A stretch of 64,000 bases of DNA from Irpex lacteus (taxonomy: Eukaryota; Basidiomycota; Agaricomycetes; Polyporales; Irpicaceae), in the NCBI GenBank assembly GCA_001986395.2, contig MQVO02000009.1, positions 620,001 to 684,000 of the forward strand. Direction: 5' to 3'. Position 1 is the stretch's first letter; each line of letters opens with the position of its first letter. This document shows positions 50,412 to 61,079 of this stretch, piece by piece. A program made the position numbers and the translations under genes. The notes below the pieces were generated by a model that was not told the origin of the DNA, ran no database searches, and was given only the letters and a program-made list of their open reading frames with translations.

Positions 50412-52934
50412 GCTGAACGGTGTATTGACTAGCAGAAAGTGAGTGAGAAGGAGCGAGCTGTCGACGCAAGCGAGAAATATAACTGAATCCAAGCAGAGGC
50501 TGACATTCAGAATAGGCTTGCCGACGATATTTATAGTCCACCGATGGTCAACCTGGGTCAGCCTGCAACGCACGCCGCTCGCCGTAACTGTCGCGTTCAG
50601 GCAAGAAACTTGGACCAACTTCTTAATCCAGAGGGACTCGGTTTTGCTTGGCATGCTCGAAGGTTAGAGGCGGCACGAGGTTATATGAGAAGTGCACGTC
50701 AGAAACTATGTGGACTTCCACAGACTAATTGGCGCTGAGAGGTGAGAGCGGTCCTTGAGCTGGGCAACAAGAACAGTCATCAGCAGGACAGAGGCAGGGT
50801 AATACCTTGCCAGGATTGATGAGCACAAACACGCAGAACAGCGTCTGTTGTCCGAACCGGAGCTTGGACATCGTGATAAGGTACGCATGGGACACAAGAT
50901 GGAGAAAGCCTCCGTACTTGGCTTGGAACTAATGTGGTTGGAGTCGGGACATACAATAGCTATCAGTGACAGCCAAACACTCAACACGAATGAATACGTA
51001 CACATACATTCCATCGATCGGACCCATGGTGAGCAGTTTAAACGGCACGCGTTTTCGATCTATTGGCTCCTTGTCTACTAAGTTCATCTTTCTCTTGGCG
51101 ATTGTCGAAACGTCGAAACTCACCGAGCTCAGCCTTCTGTTGTCACCTCTTGGTCACGCTTTCGCATCCCATGACTCGCTGACTACTGAGAAATACGTCT
51201 GTCGTTTCTGGATTATCATAATCTATCCATTTTCTTGTATCCAGCTGTCCTGCGGACTCAGAAGAGGAAAGTACTAGTACCCTGCAGAAGCAATACCATC
51301 AGAAGTATTTTGAGATGACTCTAAGGAGAATCTTCTCTCACCTCAGGGTCCAGGTGAGTACGTGCGAGACCAACGGCCGGAGTAGCACTTAAGAACAGTC
51401 GGAGGCTGTATTGAAACGGGCATAACGGACCACACCCAGATACGTTAATCACGATTGTTCTCGGTACTCCTATCAGTGTAGGTCGTCGAGACAGAACGGA
51501 TGTACAGGGATAACACGTTCAAGCCCCCCAAACAGGCAGGCCAACTATTACGACGCTTGGTGCGCACCTCATCCAATTTTGATGAGCGTACTGGGACGAG
51601 GACAGTTAATGTGGTGTGATTGGGGAGCCCAGAACCTAGAACACAATATCAGTGGATATGAAAGCGAGAACAGAGCTTTACAAACATAAAACCAGCAAGG
51701 TAGATTCAGGAGGCTAGCAGAAGAATTATCGCCATCAGATATGTTCCTGCCACATGGACAGCGTGGAGGGACAGACCTTCCTAGCACCGGAACGTCTACT
51801 GTAGCTCCCATCGGCCCTCTTTCCTCCTCAGCACCATTGAGACTTAGATAACGTCCTATCACTGGCGTACCCTTCCCTCCTGCACAACTACTCTCGGAAA
51901 CCCTCCCTTGATTTCCCCCCACCAGTGCCCTACCGTATTGCCCTCTAATTGTGTTGGCAGCCTCGACTGTTCCACACGACAGTAGAGACCGTCAGAATTA
52001 CACCAGTTTCTGTAAGAGTCAAATACTACGTGTGTTACTCTTGGGTCCTTTTGCGGGAGCGAGGTCTCACTAGGAGTCGTAGAGATGATGTTTGCCTGCT
52101 AGAGCGCACGAAGAGGAATAAGCACTCGAGTGTGATTGAAGACATAGGCTAGAGTATGCATAGTGAGTAACTGGTGGTATGGCATTTAGAGCAACCGCCG
52201 CGGCCGCGACCGTGACTATGCCAGTGATTGGGTAAGACGCCGGAAGTGATGACAGGACCCAGGACACTCCCACGGGCTTCCAGTTCCCGGTCTGCATACA
52301 CAAGTAGATAGTTACATCCAGTTTCAATGTTAAAATTTGTATCTCTGAACAAACCATGTTAATTTTACGGAAGCACAATGATAGATTCACCCAGTACTGT
52401 AGCCAAGTAGCTACAAGCGGGACTACAATTGGCGCGCGGGAGTGGTCTGGGGTCCTAACTGCCCTGATAAGTATGTTCAAGTCGATTTGTCATCATTAGC
52501 ATACCAGTCTCAAGCCACTACTTCCACCACGACTCTCACATACGCATATAGCCACGTTCTTGTGGCTTATCTGGACATGCGAGTACGTGAATTCTCATAT
52601 AGATGTACAGTTCTTCGATTCCAGCGTTCATCAGGGCTGTATATTTACAGGGAACATCGATTGGCCTAGGCTAAACGAGGTCGCGTAGGACGCTTGCTAT
52701 TCGTTGCCACCAGTGGTTTGAGGATAGACCAGCTGGCCTACGAAATCATTCCTCGGAGTCTCATTTCCCAGTCGGATTTGCTTTGGCCTAACTTTGGCCC
52801 GAACTTGATATCATGTCGCGTCTCGCGACCAACTCCCCGTCTCTGTGGTCCCCCACACTCTCGTTAAGTCATAGCCATCGTATTAGGTACAGTATCCACG
52901 CTATATTCAACAATATCGATCAATCATAGCCCTT
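50412..52934. other. Gene-poor stretch upstream of BTB gene 4
   Basis: About 2.5 kb with no supportable gene. The left end is the amylase promoter. Open frames on both strands (for example 50706-51123 and 52070-52480) show no motif or splice partners. Confidence 0.45.
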
Positions 52935-54172
52935 ATGTCGGAACACTTCAGCTATGAAGGCTACACGCAAACCACTCAATGTGCCCAAGGAGCACCTTCC
53001 ACCGACTTCCTGGACAATGGCAATGGCCTATGGATGGAGTTGTATGACCTCGACTCGTTTGTATTAGTGAGTCCATTTGAGCATTTATGCAGTTATTAGC
53101 TGTTGACATTCTGAGTGTATCAGACCGACACTCCTTCAGGAAGCGCACCTCTTTACGAAGATACGCCTCTTCCTGAAGCAGCGCCCCAATATCTGGACAC
53201 GGACGGTCCTACCATTCATGTCTCAGACACATTTCATCCCCATGCCAATCTTGACGCCACTCCACCCAACATTGTTCTTGTCTCGTCGGACGAGATATTC
53301 TTCCTGGTTCACTACCACAAGCTCATGTCGGCTTCGTATAACGCTTTCGCTGGACTTTTCTTTCCTGGGTCGCACATAACGGGGGAAGCCCTCACACTCA
53401 TCCTCCCGGACTCCTCAGATACCCTCAACGTCGTCCTCCATTGCATCTACAATATCTCCTGCGACAACTACCATCCTACCTTCGAATGCCTCTCTGCCTC
53501 TCTCTCAGCATTTGAGAAGTACGGTCTAGCGCTTCCGCATTACCTTGCTTGTGGTACTCCCCTCTACAGCACCATCCTCACCTTCGCTCCTGTTCGACCT
53601 ATCGAGACGTACGCCCTCGCCGCCTCTTATGCACTTGAAGACCTCGCCGTAGCAGCTTCCTCATACACCCTTCATATCAAAGTCCACAACATTCCTCAAA
53701 ACCTTGCTGATCAGATGGGGCCGCAGTATCTTCAACGGCTTCACCACCTGCATGCATCACGAACATCGCGGCTAAAGGCACTACTCGACGAAATGCCATA
53801 TCCTCACGTGGAGAAACCTCACTGTTCGGTTGGGCAGAGGCAAGTGTTGAGCCGGGCATATCATTTGGCAGGCTCGCAAGTATTATACGACGCAACTCCA
53901 GGCAAGTTGAACTAACTCGTCCTTATTTTCCTGCTATAATACGTATTAAATAACGTTCCTTGATAGCAATATCGAGTTCGGGAATCGAGATGACTATGCG
54001 TGGTCTCATTGAGGCTGTATCGTGTCCCGATTGCAAAAATGCGTTAACGGCGCATGTGGTGGAGACGGTCAAGAAGTGGATGTTGTTCAAGGTGCGTTGG
54101 TGGCTTCCATGTCTTCCTGAGCCATGATATGTTTTACGCTAATAGACTATATCTTGGCAGAGTACTATATGA
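52935..54172 (+). CDS. BTB/POZ-domain protein, paralogue 4, with a GC-AG intron
   Basis: Four exons (52935-53066, 53124-53901, 53967-54091, 54146-54172) give 353 residues. A Gln/Tyr-rich N-terminus (MSEHFSYEGYTQTTQ) precedes the BTB core (PPNIVLVSSDEIFFLVHYHKLMSAS, LNVVLHCIYNISCDNY, FEKYGLALPHYLACGTPLY). Exon 3 is again 125 nt with SCPDCKNALTAHVVETVKKW. The intron after exon 2 starts with GCAAGT instead of GT at exactly the site where paralogue 2 has GTAAGT. Read without this intron the protein would stop three codons later, before the shared tail. Function unknown. Confidence 0.82.
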
Positions 54173-54247
54173 CATTTTGGTGATCTCTGGACCGAGTCTT
54201 GTGGCTCCACGCTATGTGTGTATTTGCAGTCTGTGATTTCTATTGAA

Positions 54248-54826
54248 ATGCCAGAACGGATTCACTCAGGACTGAAGGCGGATCCCACCGCCGTACGACC
54301 AACTTCTCTGTTGCTGATATGGATTGCGACGAACACTGCGCAATCCGCAGCTAAACTTACTGACTACACTCCTAAGACGACTACCGTTATATCTACGTCT
54401 GCCGCCGCTGTCTTTTCTCTTCGTTCACCGAGCTTCTCAGATCTGACGCGCATCCATGAAGCTGGCCAATGTGAAGAGTATGCACGTCCGGACCCGTAAG
54501 TCTGTTTGCAAAGTCTCGATCCGCTGCGGCGCTAATGAACACTTAACAGGTGTCAGACACGAGGAGATCCTATCGGCATGGAAGACACGTTGTTCGGTCT
54601 TTGGGAAATGGGGAAGTACCTAAATACCTTGCCTTTTTCACGCAGTGACCCCGGAATTTCGATCTTCCAAGCAGCAACTGGTTCCATATATCCAGCTGTG
54701 GGCATACGGGCGGCACCGCTCGAAGCAGCAGGAAAGTGCGTCTATGCCAACAGATGGTCGATGAACGTTGAGAGATTAAAACCTACTAACGTTTCTTTCT
54801 GGCTAAAGATCGTTGCTCCACGTTGA
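54248..54826 (+). CDS. Small hypothetical gene preceding the trefoil gene
   Basis: Two possible exons (54248-54495 and 54550-54826) give 174 residues. No family is recognised. The C-terminal segment (GKCVYANRWSMNVERL...FWLKIVAP) has a diverged counterpart at 60770-60833 (RKCAHFRMNVESLWLIKVP), just before the second trefoil gene. The pair therefore belongs to a tandem duplication. Either this is a real fast-evolving gene, or both copies are relics. The 5' end is the weakest part of the model. Confidence 0.35.
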
Positions 54827-54829
54827 GCT

Positions 54830-55103
54830 TGGAGTCTGATATAGGCAGCCAATGGACGAGATCATCCCGCAATAACTCTTCTCGAGCTTCTCTCGATTCT
54901 GCCACATTGCATACGCATGCCCGCCATCCCAAGAGTCGAGAATCAGGTATCGTCTCCACATTTCAGTTCTACCAGCACCAATTTAGGGTTAAGTTCACAG
55001 AGTATAAGACCCCACTCGGTTCTGGTGCCGGTTCTCACTACAAGCACTGAGCACTTCCGCGCGGCCTTTACAGCAACTGAGTTCATTTTACTATGTCCAC
55101 GAA
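54830..55103 (+). repeat. Tandem duplicon copy A, left part (promoter and exon 1)
   Basis: This stretch matches 60840-61090: the shared block with CATCCCAAGAGTCGAGAAT (around 54924 and 60931), the TTCACAGAGTATAAG box (TATAAG at 55003-55008 and 61012-61017), and the ATGTCCACGA first exon. Copy A continues at 59713-60335 beyond the inserted transposon. The conserved upstream blocks are probably promoter elements. Confidence 0.75.
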
Positions 55104-58100
55104 GTAAGTCGTTCGAACGCCCTTACCCTCCGTACACTGATACTGTACTTCATCGCGCAGAGCGGATGAACTTATGACATGTGACAGATTGATGCGTAGC
55201 GGATGAGCGGATGAGACATCGGCCGGCTGTGACAACCGTTGGTTAGCGGATCGAGGGCGGGATGTGACACAGTGTTACAGAGGCGGGTGTGACACTGTAG
55301 GGACCAATCATCGTACAGTAGGTTAGATAATTTGCCCAATAAAATTGCACACTGGTTGTGAGCACTCTACGCCTTGTTCAGTCCGTGCCCGGAGACTACT
55401 GCTCGCAACATGGCCACCGATGACGATGACCTAACAATTGACCCACCACACCTACCGCAACTTGACATTCCGGCCTCCCTAAGGACCTCGCTTCTCCCGT
55501 CGTTCTGGCTGTCGGGCTTGGTTCAGTTCGAAACGCTGCCACCAGCCTGTACCGCATCTAGCAATGATAGTCCCCCGCCAGAGACTTGGTTATCTGACCA
55601 GCCTGTCAGCCCCAATTTCGAACCAACTATCCTTACACATACCATTTGTCTTCCTCCTCCTGAGATCATCGAGCAGCTCTACAAAATCATCGCCGACAGG
55701 AGAGACACTCCTCCGACATCCATCCTCCCTCTCCACGTACCACCCACGGATTTAGCTGCTGGATTTCGTTTGCCAGTCTGGACAGTTGCATACTGGCGGG
55801 AAGTATCTACAGCACAGGATCACCGAAGAGACTGGTCAGCCGCAGTGAAGTGGGTTGAGAGGTTTGCGAAGGGATCAGAAGAAGGCGAGGACTTACGGAA
55901 ACATATCTTGAGTGTTTTTCGTAAACTTCAATGGAGGGGGTCCGTCTCGGGAGTCACCGTTGGACGCACCGTTCGTGGCCTTTCGAAGTTCCTCGGAAAT
56001 ACTCCGCTGCCTGCAGAACAGGTTCTTCAGCTTGTTGACCTTCTGCAATCACAGCTCATACTCACTGCTGCACCCGACTCTCCTCATCTTCTCGTCAGCG
56101 AAAACTTCATTGGAGCGCTCCTGAAAGCCGCAAAACTCGATCCAAAGTCGCATACCCCTCCCCATGCCCAGATAGCAGCCCAGCGCTGTTATAGCGCGTT
56201 GCGCGAAGTCGAGTCGGACATCCTCTTCAGAAGCAAAAGAGTAGTCAGTGGTATCCTCTTCGTCGGAGGGAATCACTGGACCTTTTTCGTTCTCAACTTC
56301 GACAGGCAAACCATTGGCTATGGCGACTCGTTTGCTGGATCCATGCCTTCCGACATCGAGAAAGCGTTTGTGTGGTGGATCAATCGCCTCTCGTGTTTCC
56401 TGAACATCGAACATCAAAAGCCAGCTGAAGAATGGAGTCGTCAAGCGATACCGATCACACGTCAGAAAGCCGGAGATGCTTACTCGTGTGGTATTCTCGC
56501 CGTGAATGGGCTCGAGAACTACCTCTTCGATAGTGGTCTAGTCTCTCCCGATCCGCATGCCATTGCCCGTCGTCGTATGCATTGCTTTTTAGAGGTTTGT
56601 CGCCTTCATTGCGAGAGCGTGAGTACTTAGCAACATCTCATCGTATATTATACTCAAACTGACCGTACTTTCAACGTTGGTTTATAGGAGGTGGCTAGTC
56701 TGAAGAATGCGTTTGGATTAGCAACATCCGTGGAGCCTGGGGAGGATATAGACACGGAGCTCACATCTATTTCCCTTCGTCGACCCCATTCCCTGCATTC
56801 CCTGCATTCTGAGCCCTCGTTCGCTACACGCCGAGAACGAAGTGTTTCGCCATCAGCAGGCAAAGATACTCGACATGCAGGCGCACCGTCTCAGAGTGAA
56901 GCGATGAATCCCGCTGAGCCTGACTCGCATACACCTATGCAGTTCATGGAGACGGGTTCAGTTCGGTCAGGGTCATCAAAGGAGAGTGGTGGTAGCTTAC
57001 GAAAAGGGAAGTTGAAGCTCAAAGCCGTGGCTGCGTCCGTTGCCAGTAAAGTCAAGAAAGGGACGGCCTCGCTTGCTGCGTTTTTTCCAAAGATCTCTCG
57101 AGGTGATTGGGAACGACAGGAGAAGCAAGCTTGGGCAGTGCTTGCAGAGGAGCGTGCTCGCCGTGTCGAAGAGGAGGCAGCAGCAAAGGAGCTCAAAGCT
57201 GCTGAGAAGCGCGAGTTCGATAAGTTACGCCAGCGCGAGTACCGGGCCACTAAGCGGAAAGCGAAAGAACTCGAGGACGACACGAGGGACAATGGAGGAC
57301 TCGGAGCAGCTAGAACAAAGGTGAGACTCGAAGTTTCAAACGGTGCTCTCTTGTAGCAGTCAAACTTGCAGTGATCTAACATAAAGTTTGATTAAATACA
57401 GAAACTCAAGGACGTTGATGACACGGACGCCACGCTATCCGGAGGCGTTCACACTGTAGCAGAAGCCTCACGCCCATACCGCCAATTCAGTCGAGAAGCG
57501 AAAGTGGACCCGTTGGAAAAGCGGGGACGTAAAAAGAGCGATACGAGCACCCGCAGCAAAGGCGCAACTCGTGTGAACTGGCAGCAGCCCGTACTTTGGA
57601 ATCAGATTCTGGATGCTTGCGACTACGTTGGTTATCCCTGGGAACCTACAAGGATCGCGAAACGACTGCAGCTAGTGAACCCACGAAGCTTTGCGACGTT
57701 TGCTCCTCAACGCATTTCCGATTGGCGTGATTCCAGGTACACAGAGAAACTGGTTTGGAAGGAGAGCGTGCAAGATCGGGTCGCTAATGGGAATAGAGTC
57801 AGCGGGAACCTAACGTGTCACGGAGTTCTGGTGGGTTGTCTTGTCAGATGTCATCCCACACTCACTGATGCTTGATGTCTGGAAAGGCCGACAAACCTGT
57901 GGTCGTCGACGCGATTCGCGACATCCTTCAATCCCTACGATCCGCCTCCATTCATGTTGACATCGTTACTGCTCGTGGCCTGATGATGGGAGCAATTACT
58001 CACCACGCTCCCGAGGTATTTGAGAAGACGGACAAGAATGGATCGCGTTTCCGATGCAGCGACGAGTTTGTACGGAAGTTCCTGAAGCGAACGATGGGCT

Positions 58101-60335
58101 GGTCACTTCGTCGCTCCACACGTGCAGGCCAGAAGGTTCCTGAAAACGCGGACGACCTCCTGACCCAGATGTGTCTGCGAGCTGCAGCTGCGATCCGAGA
58201 CGAGGATATTCTTCCTGAGTTTGTGGTCAATTCGGATCAGACACAGGTTGTCTACTCGTCCGATGGCAAGTTGACCTACAACACAACCGGTGAGAAACAG
58301 GTGCAGGTAGAAGGGAAAGACGAAAAACGTGCCTTCACGCTTGTTGTAGGTGTTTCGATGGGCGGGGAAGCACTTCCCTTCCAGGTTATCTATCACGGCG
58401 CCACCGCACGCTCATTACCGGCATCCAATGCTCCCTCCATGGATCGTGCACGGGAGCTCGGTTTCCGGTTTGAGCCCTCAGAATCAGATACTTATTGGTC
58501 AACTCAGAAAACCATGCGCTCATACGTTACCGACATACTTGCCCCGCATTTCATCAAGCACAAGGAAGCTCTCGACCGACCCGATCAGAAGTGTCTCTGG
58601 TTGATCGACGTCTGGTCGGTTCACCGCTCGCTCGAGTTTCGGCTGTGGATGCTGGACAAGTATCCCTGGATATATCTCAACTACGTACCTGCAGGTTGCA
58701 CTGGCCTTGGTCAGCCCTGCGATGTTGGTATTCAACGGCCGCTAAAGCACGCTATCAGGAGAACCGCGCACCGACACGTCGTCGACGAAACCTTGCAGAA
58801 ACTGAAGCAGGGCGAAGAGCCGTCCAAGATCAAGCTCGACAAGTCTATCAAAGTTCTTCGCGACCGTTCTGTTGAGTGGCTAGTCAAGGGGTACGAGGCT
58901 ATTGATGATGCAGAGTTCATTCAGAAGGTACGTGGCGAGTCTTCTGCTCGAATGCTGTGCACTAAACAGTAAAACTTCGACAGGCCTGGGAGATGTGCTC
59001 GGCAGGGCCCTTCAATCTATCTCACAAAAGTCTTTCGAGCCCTGCCATCCGTCAGGAATTGAATAAGATCGCTCAGACGCCATTCTACGCTGATATCACC
59101 TCTGGCAGGAGTCAAAACTCTCCACAAGCCTCGACAGGACCCGATGGCCAATTCGAAGAAGACAGTATTCCAGCCGACGATGACAACTACGATGACACTA
59201 GTACCTCAACACGTCGTATCAAGAAACGTACTCTTCGCACTGCAAAGAAAGCTGGGAAGGCTCGTCGAAAGGGCCGTGCCGCTGTCCCTAAACCGAGCGT
59301 GGAAGAACTTGAACCCCCGGCCCAGGCACAGGAAGACGACGACGCATATGTCCCGGGCTTCGATGACTATGCCATGATCAATGGAGCAGTCCAGCTCGCC
59401 GTTCCCGTTGTTTTGAAGCGGTCTACTCGCGTACGTACCAAGGCTCGTCGTTTCGATAACCCGGAGTGGCTTGACAATGATGTATCAACTTCGGAAGGCG
59501 AGGACTCTGAGGGGGCGGGCTCAGATTAATGTATAGACGTTATTTACATGTTCTAATACTTCTATAGTCGCGCCGCAGGCCAGAAAAAATGGTATTTACG
59601 TTTGGGCTGTCACAAGCGGATGAAACGGTTGTGACATATGACAACACGACCTTAGCGGCGGGGACCGAGCGGATGTGACATGCGACCATCCGCTCTGCGC
59701 GATGAAGTACAGTATTGTATATTTTAGCCAAGATGATCTGTGGTGCCCAGTCGATGAAGGCGTACCAGTGCGCATTATATCGGCACACTGCAGCAAATCA
59801 ATCGATTTCTATTTTCCTAGCGAGATCAGCCACCGTGTCCTTCATCAATACGAAAGTGGCAAGAATAACACTAACCAAACGGTTGGTAACTTTATGGGCT
59901 TATGTTCCATAACTACTCTGGTATTCATGATGCTCGATTTTTCCCGTCTAGTGGAAAGTTGAGCGCGTAGGCGCGATAGGTTATCTTATTCGCCACATCG
60001 AGTCCGGCCTCTGCCTCATCCAAACAACGCTTGGTAGGGATGGAAGAGTTCATATGGATGTTGGACCGTTTGGACATGCATTCACCTTCGAAAGGCAGCG
60101 AGATTCAAGCATACGGTGAGTCATGTCCCCTTAAATTGCGCCTCATTATACTCTACATCTCATTGACAGTGATTCTATCATACGGAAACATAGCATTCAT
60201 CTAGCTGAAAAGAAGGAGTACACACTCAAGTTGGAGGGATCGTCTGATATGAATGGGGCGAAATTTATTCTGTGGCCTCATGCAGATGGCTCTGCCGCTA
60301 GGTGGTATTTCAAGGATTTCCACGACCCCAACTAA
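55093..60335 (+). CDS. Beta-trefoil-like small protein, copy A, with a transposon in intron 1
   Basis: Exons 55093-55103, 59728-59881, 59952-60115 and 60170-60335 give 164 residues. Exon 1 encodes only MST plus two bases. The protein has the size and rhythm of one beta-trefoil domain (NQTWKVERVGAIGYLIRHIESGLCLI, then HLAEKKEYTLKLEGSS and ARWYFKDF). A ricin-B-like lectin or a trefoil protease inhibitor is possible; I see no decisive signature. There is no signal peptide, as in cytosolic fruiting-body lectins. Intron 1 is 4,624 nt because it contains the complete element at 55143-59712. Without it and one TA copy the intron would be 52 nt. All exons are intact, so expression may survive if the intron is still spliced. 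Confidence 0.72.
55141..55142. repeat. TA target-site duplication, left
   Basis: TA directly before the left terminal inverted repeat. It is matched by the TA at 59713-59714 after the right repeat. Confidence 0.75.
55143..55168 (+). repeat. Left terminal inverted repeat (26 bp)
   Basis: Begins CTGTACTTCATCGCGC and ends GCGGATG. It is an exact reverse complement of 59687-59712. Confidence 0.93.
55169..55409 (+). other. Left subterminal region and transposon gene leader
   Basis: Contains at least three AGCGGAT words and several GTGACA words (around 55178-55295), mirrored in the right subterminal region. These are likely transposase binding sites and also overlie the promoter of the element's gene. 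Confidence 0.55.
55410..59529 (+). CDS. Ulp1-like cysteine protease fused to DDE transposase
   Basis: Five exons (55410-56618, 56688-57320, 57402-57830, 57887-58927, 58984-59529) give 1,285 residues. Residues about 270-400 form a Ulp1/SENP (C48) peptidase with the triad H289 (GGNHWTFFVLNF), D306 (GYGDSF) and C360 (YSCGILAVNGL). Residues about 530-610 are basic and coiled (WERQEKQAWAVLAEERARR). Residues about 640-870 look like the helical DNA-binding part. The DDE core has D874 (VVNSDQTQVVY), D998 (LWLIDVWSVHRS) and D1036 (GQPCDVGIQRP). The tail is acidic. The exon 3/4 join (HGVL then ADKPVVVDAI) reads through in the way fungal DDE_1 proteins do, so I treat it as one gene. It could also be translated as two proteins if the intron at 57831-57886 is not spliced. 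Confidence 0.87.
59530..59686 (+). other. Right subterminal region of the transposon
   Basis: Non-coding, with AAGCGGATGAAAC, GAGCGGATGTGACA and GTGACAT words that mirror the left end. Confidence 0.55.
59687..59712 (-). repeat. Right terminal inverted repeat (26 bp)
   Basis: Exact reverse complement of 55143-55168; ends in GATGAAGTACAG followed by the TA duplication at 59713-59714. Confidence 0.93.
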
Positions 60336-61079
60336 ACAAATAATCGCCACAGAGGAGCATGAATTATTTCTGTTCACAACGTACTGTATGATATTTTCAG
60401 GGCTACCCGCAGCATCGTGTCTCAGTGCTTGAAGCTGTATATGTGTATATACATGTGCATACACATATACATTTTCATCATTCAGAATAGCTACAGTGAA
60501 AATGGTAGCGTGGTTCGCTGCGACGCTCATAAACTCACCCAACAGGTCTCGACCATGGGAGGCTGTGGCAACATGGGGACGTGTTGCTTGGTGGAGAAAC
60601 GATACACTGGCAGTACCTCGCGTCTTTCATTCGGACGCCCTGACACATCCCTAGGAGTCTTTTCCCTCTATATGTACCCAACTCCTCTCGTGGGTCTACG
60701 AGAGGTACTATCGGGGAATGTAGCAGAGCCGTACAGGAGCGTCCCTCAAGCTGATTGCCCAAAGAGAAGAAGAAAGTGCGCCCATTTCCGGATGAACGTC
60801 GAGAGCTTATGGCTGATTAAAGTTCCTATCTAATCGAAGATGACTGCGTAGAGGTAGCTTGGACGAGAACTTGCAATGCGTTTTCTCAGCTTCTCTGGAT
60901 CACATCACCACCTTGCATGCGCATGCCCTTCATCCCAAGAGTCGAGAATTCGAGGATCATCTCTTTCGTTTCAGTATAACGCCGTTATAAATTAGAGTTA
61001 GGTTCACAGAGTATAAGGGCCTCCCTCAGCACTAGTGCAGAGCACTTCCGCACTCCCTCCGCAGCAATTAAACTGTACC
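60336..61079. other. Intergenic region holding the start of duplicon copy B
   Basis: Contains a diverged, apparently non-functional counterpart (up to 60833) of the hypothetical gene at 54248, then the promoter of trefoil copy B with the conserved CATCCCAAGAGTCGAGAAT block and TATAAG at 61012-61017. A run of TATACATGTGCATACACATATACAT near 60445 is a small alternating purine/pyrimidine tract. Confidence 0.55.

Larger units (their letters stand above)
55143..59712 (+). mobile_element. Complete DNA transposon with Ulp1-DDE gene
   Basis: A 4,570-bp element with perfect 26-bp terminal inverted repeats (55143-55168 and 59687-59712), flanked by TA on both sides. It is inserted in intron 1 of the trefoil gene in the same orientation. 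It holds one long spliced gene (55410-59529). Subterminal AGCGGAT and TGTGACA words are repeated near both ends. TA duplication and a DDE_1-like transposase point to the Tc1/mariner-pogo group. The perfect repeats and undamaged gene suggest a recent insertion. Confidence 0.9.

Noticed and set aside
57831..57886. Splitting the transposon gene into separate protease and transposase genes
   Set aside because: A GT-AG intron here joins the two halves in phase and restores a continuous DDE_1-type N-terminal region (HGVLADKPVVVDAI); a separate transposase start at MMSGK would lack its DNA-binding part.
60417..60833. 139-codon frame between the trefoil genes as a real gene
   Set aside because: Only the C-terminal part matches the hypothetical gene at 54248 and the start is a low-complexity CIYMCIHIYIFII run; more likely a decayed duplicate.
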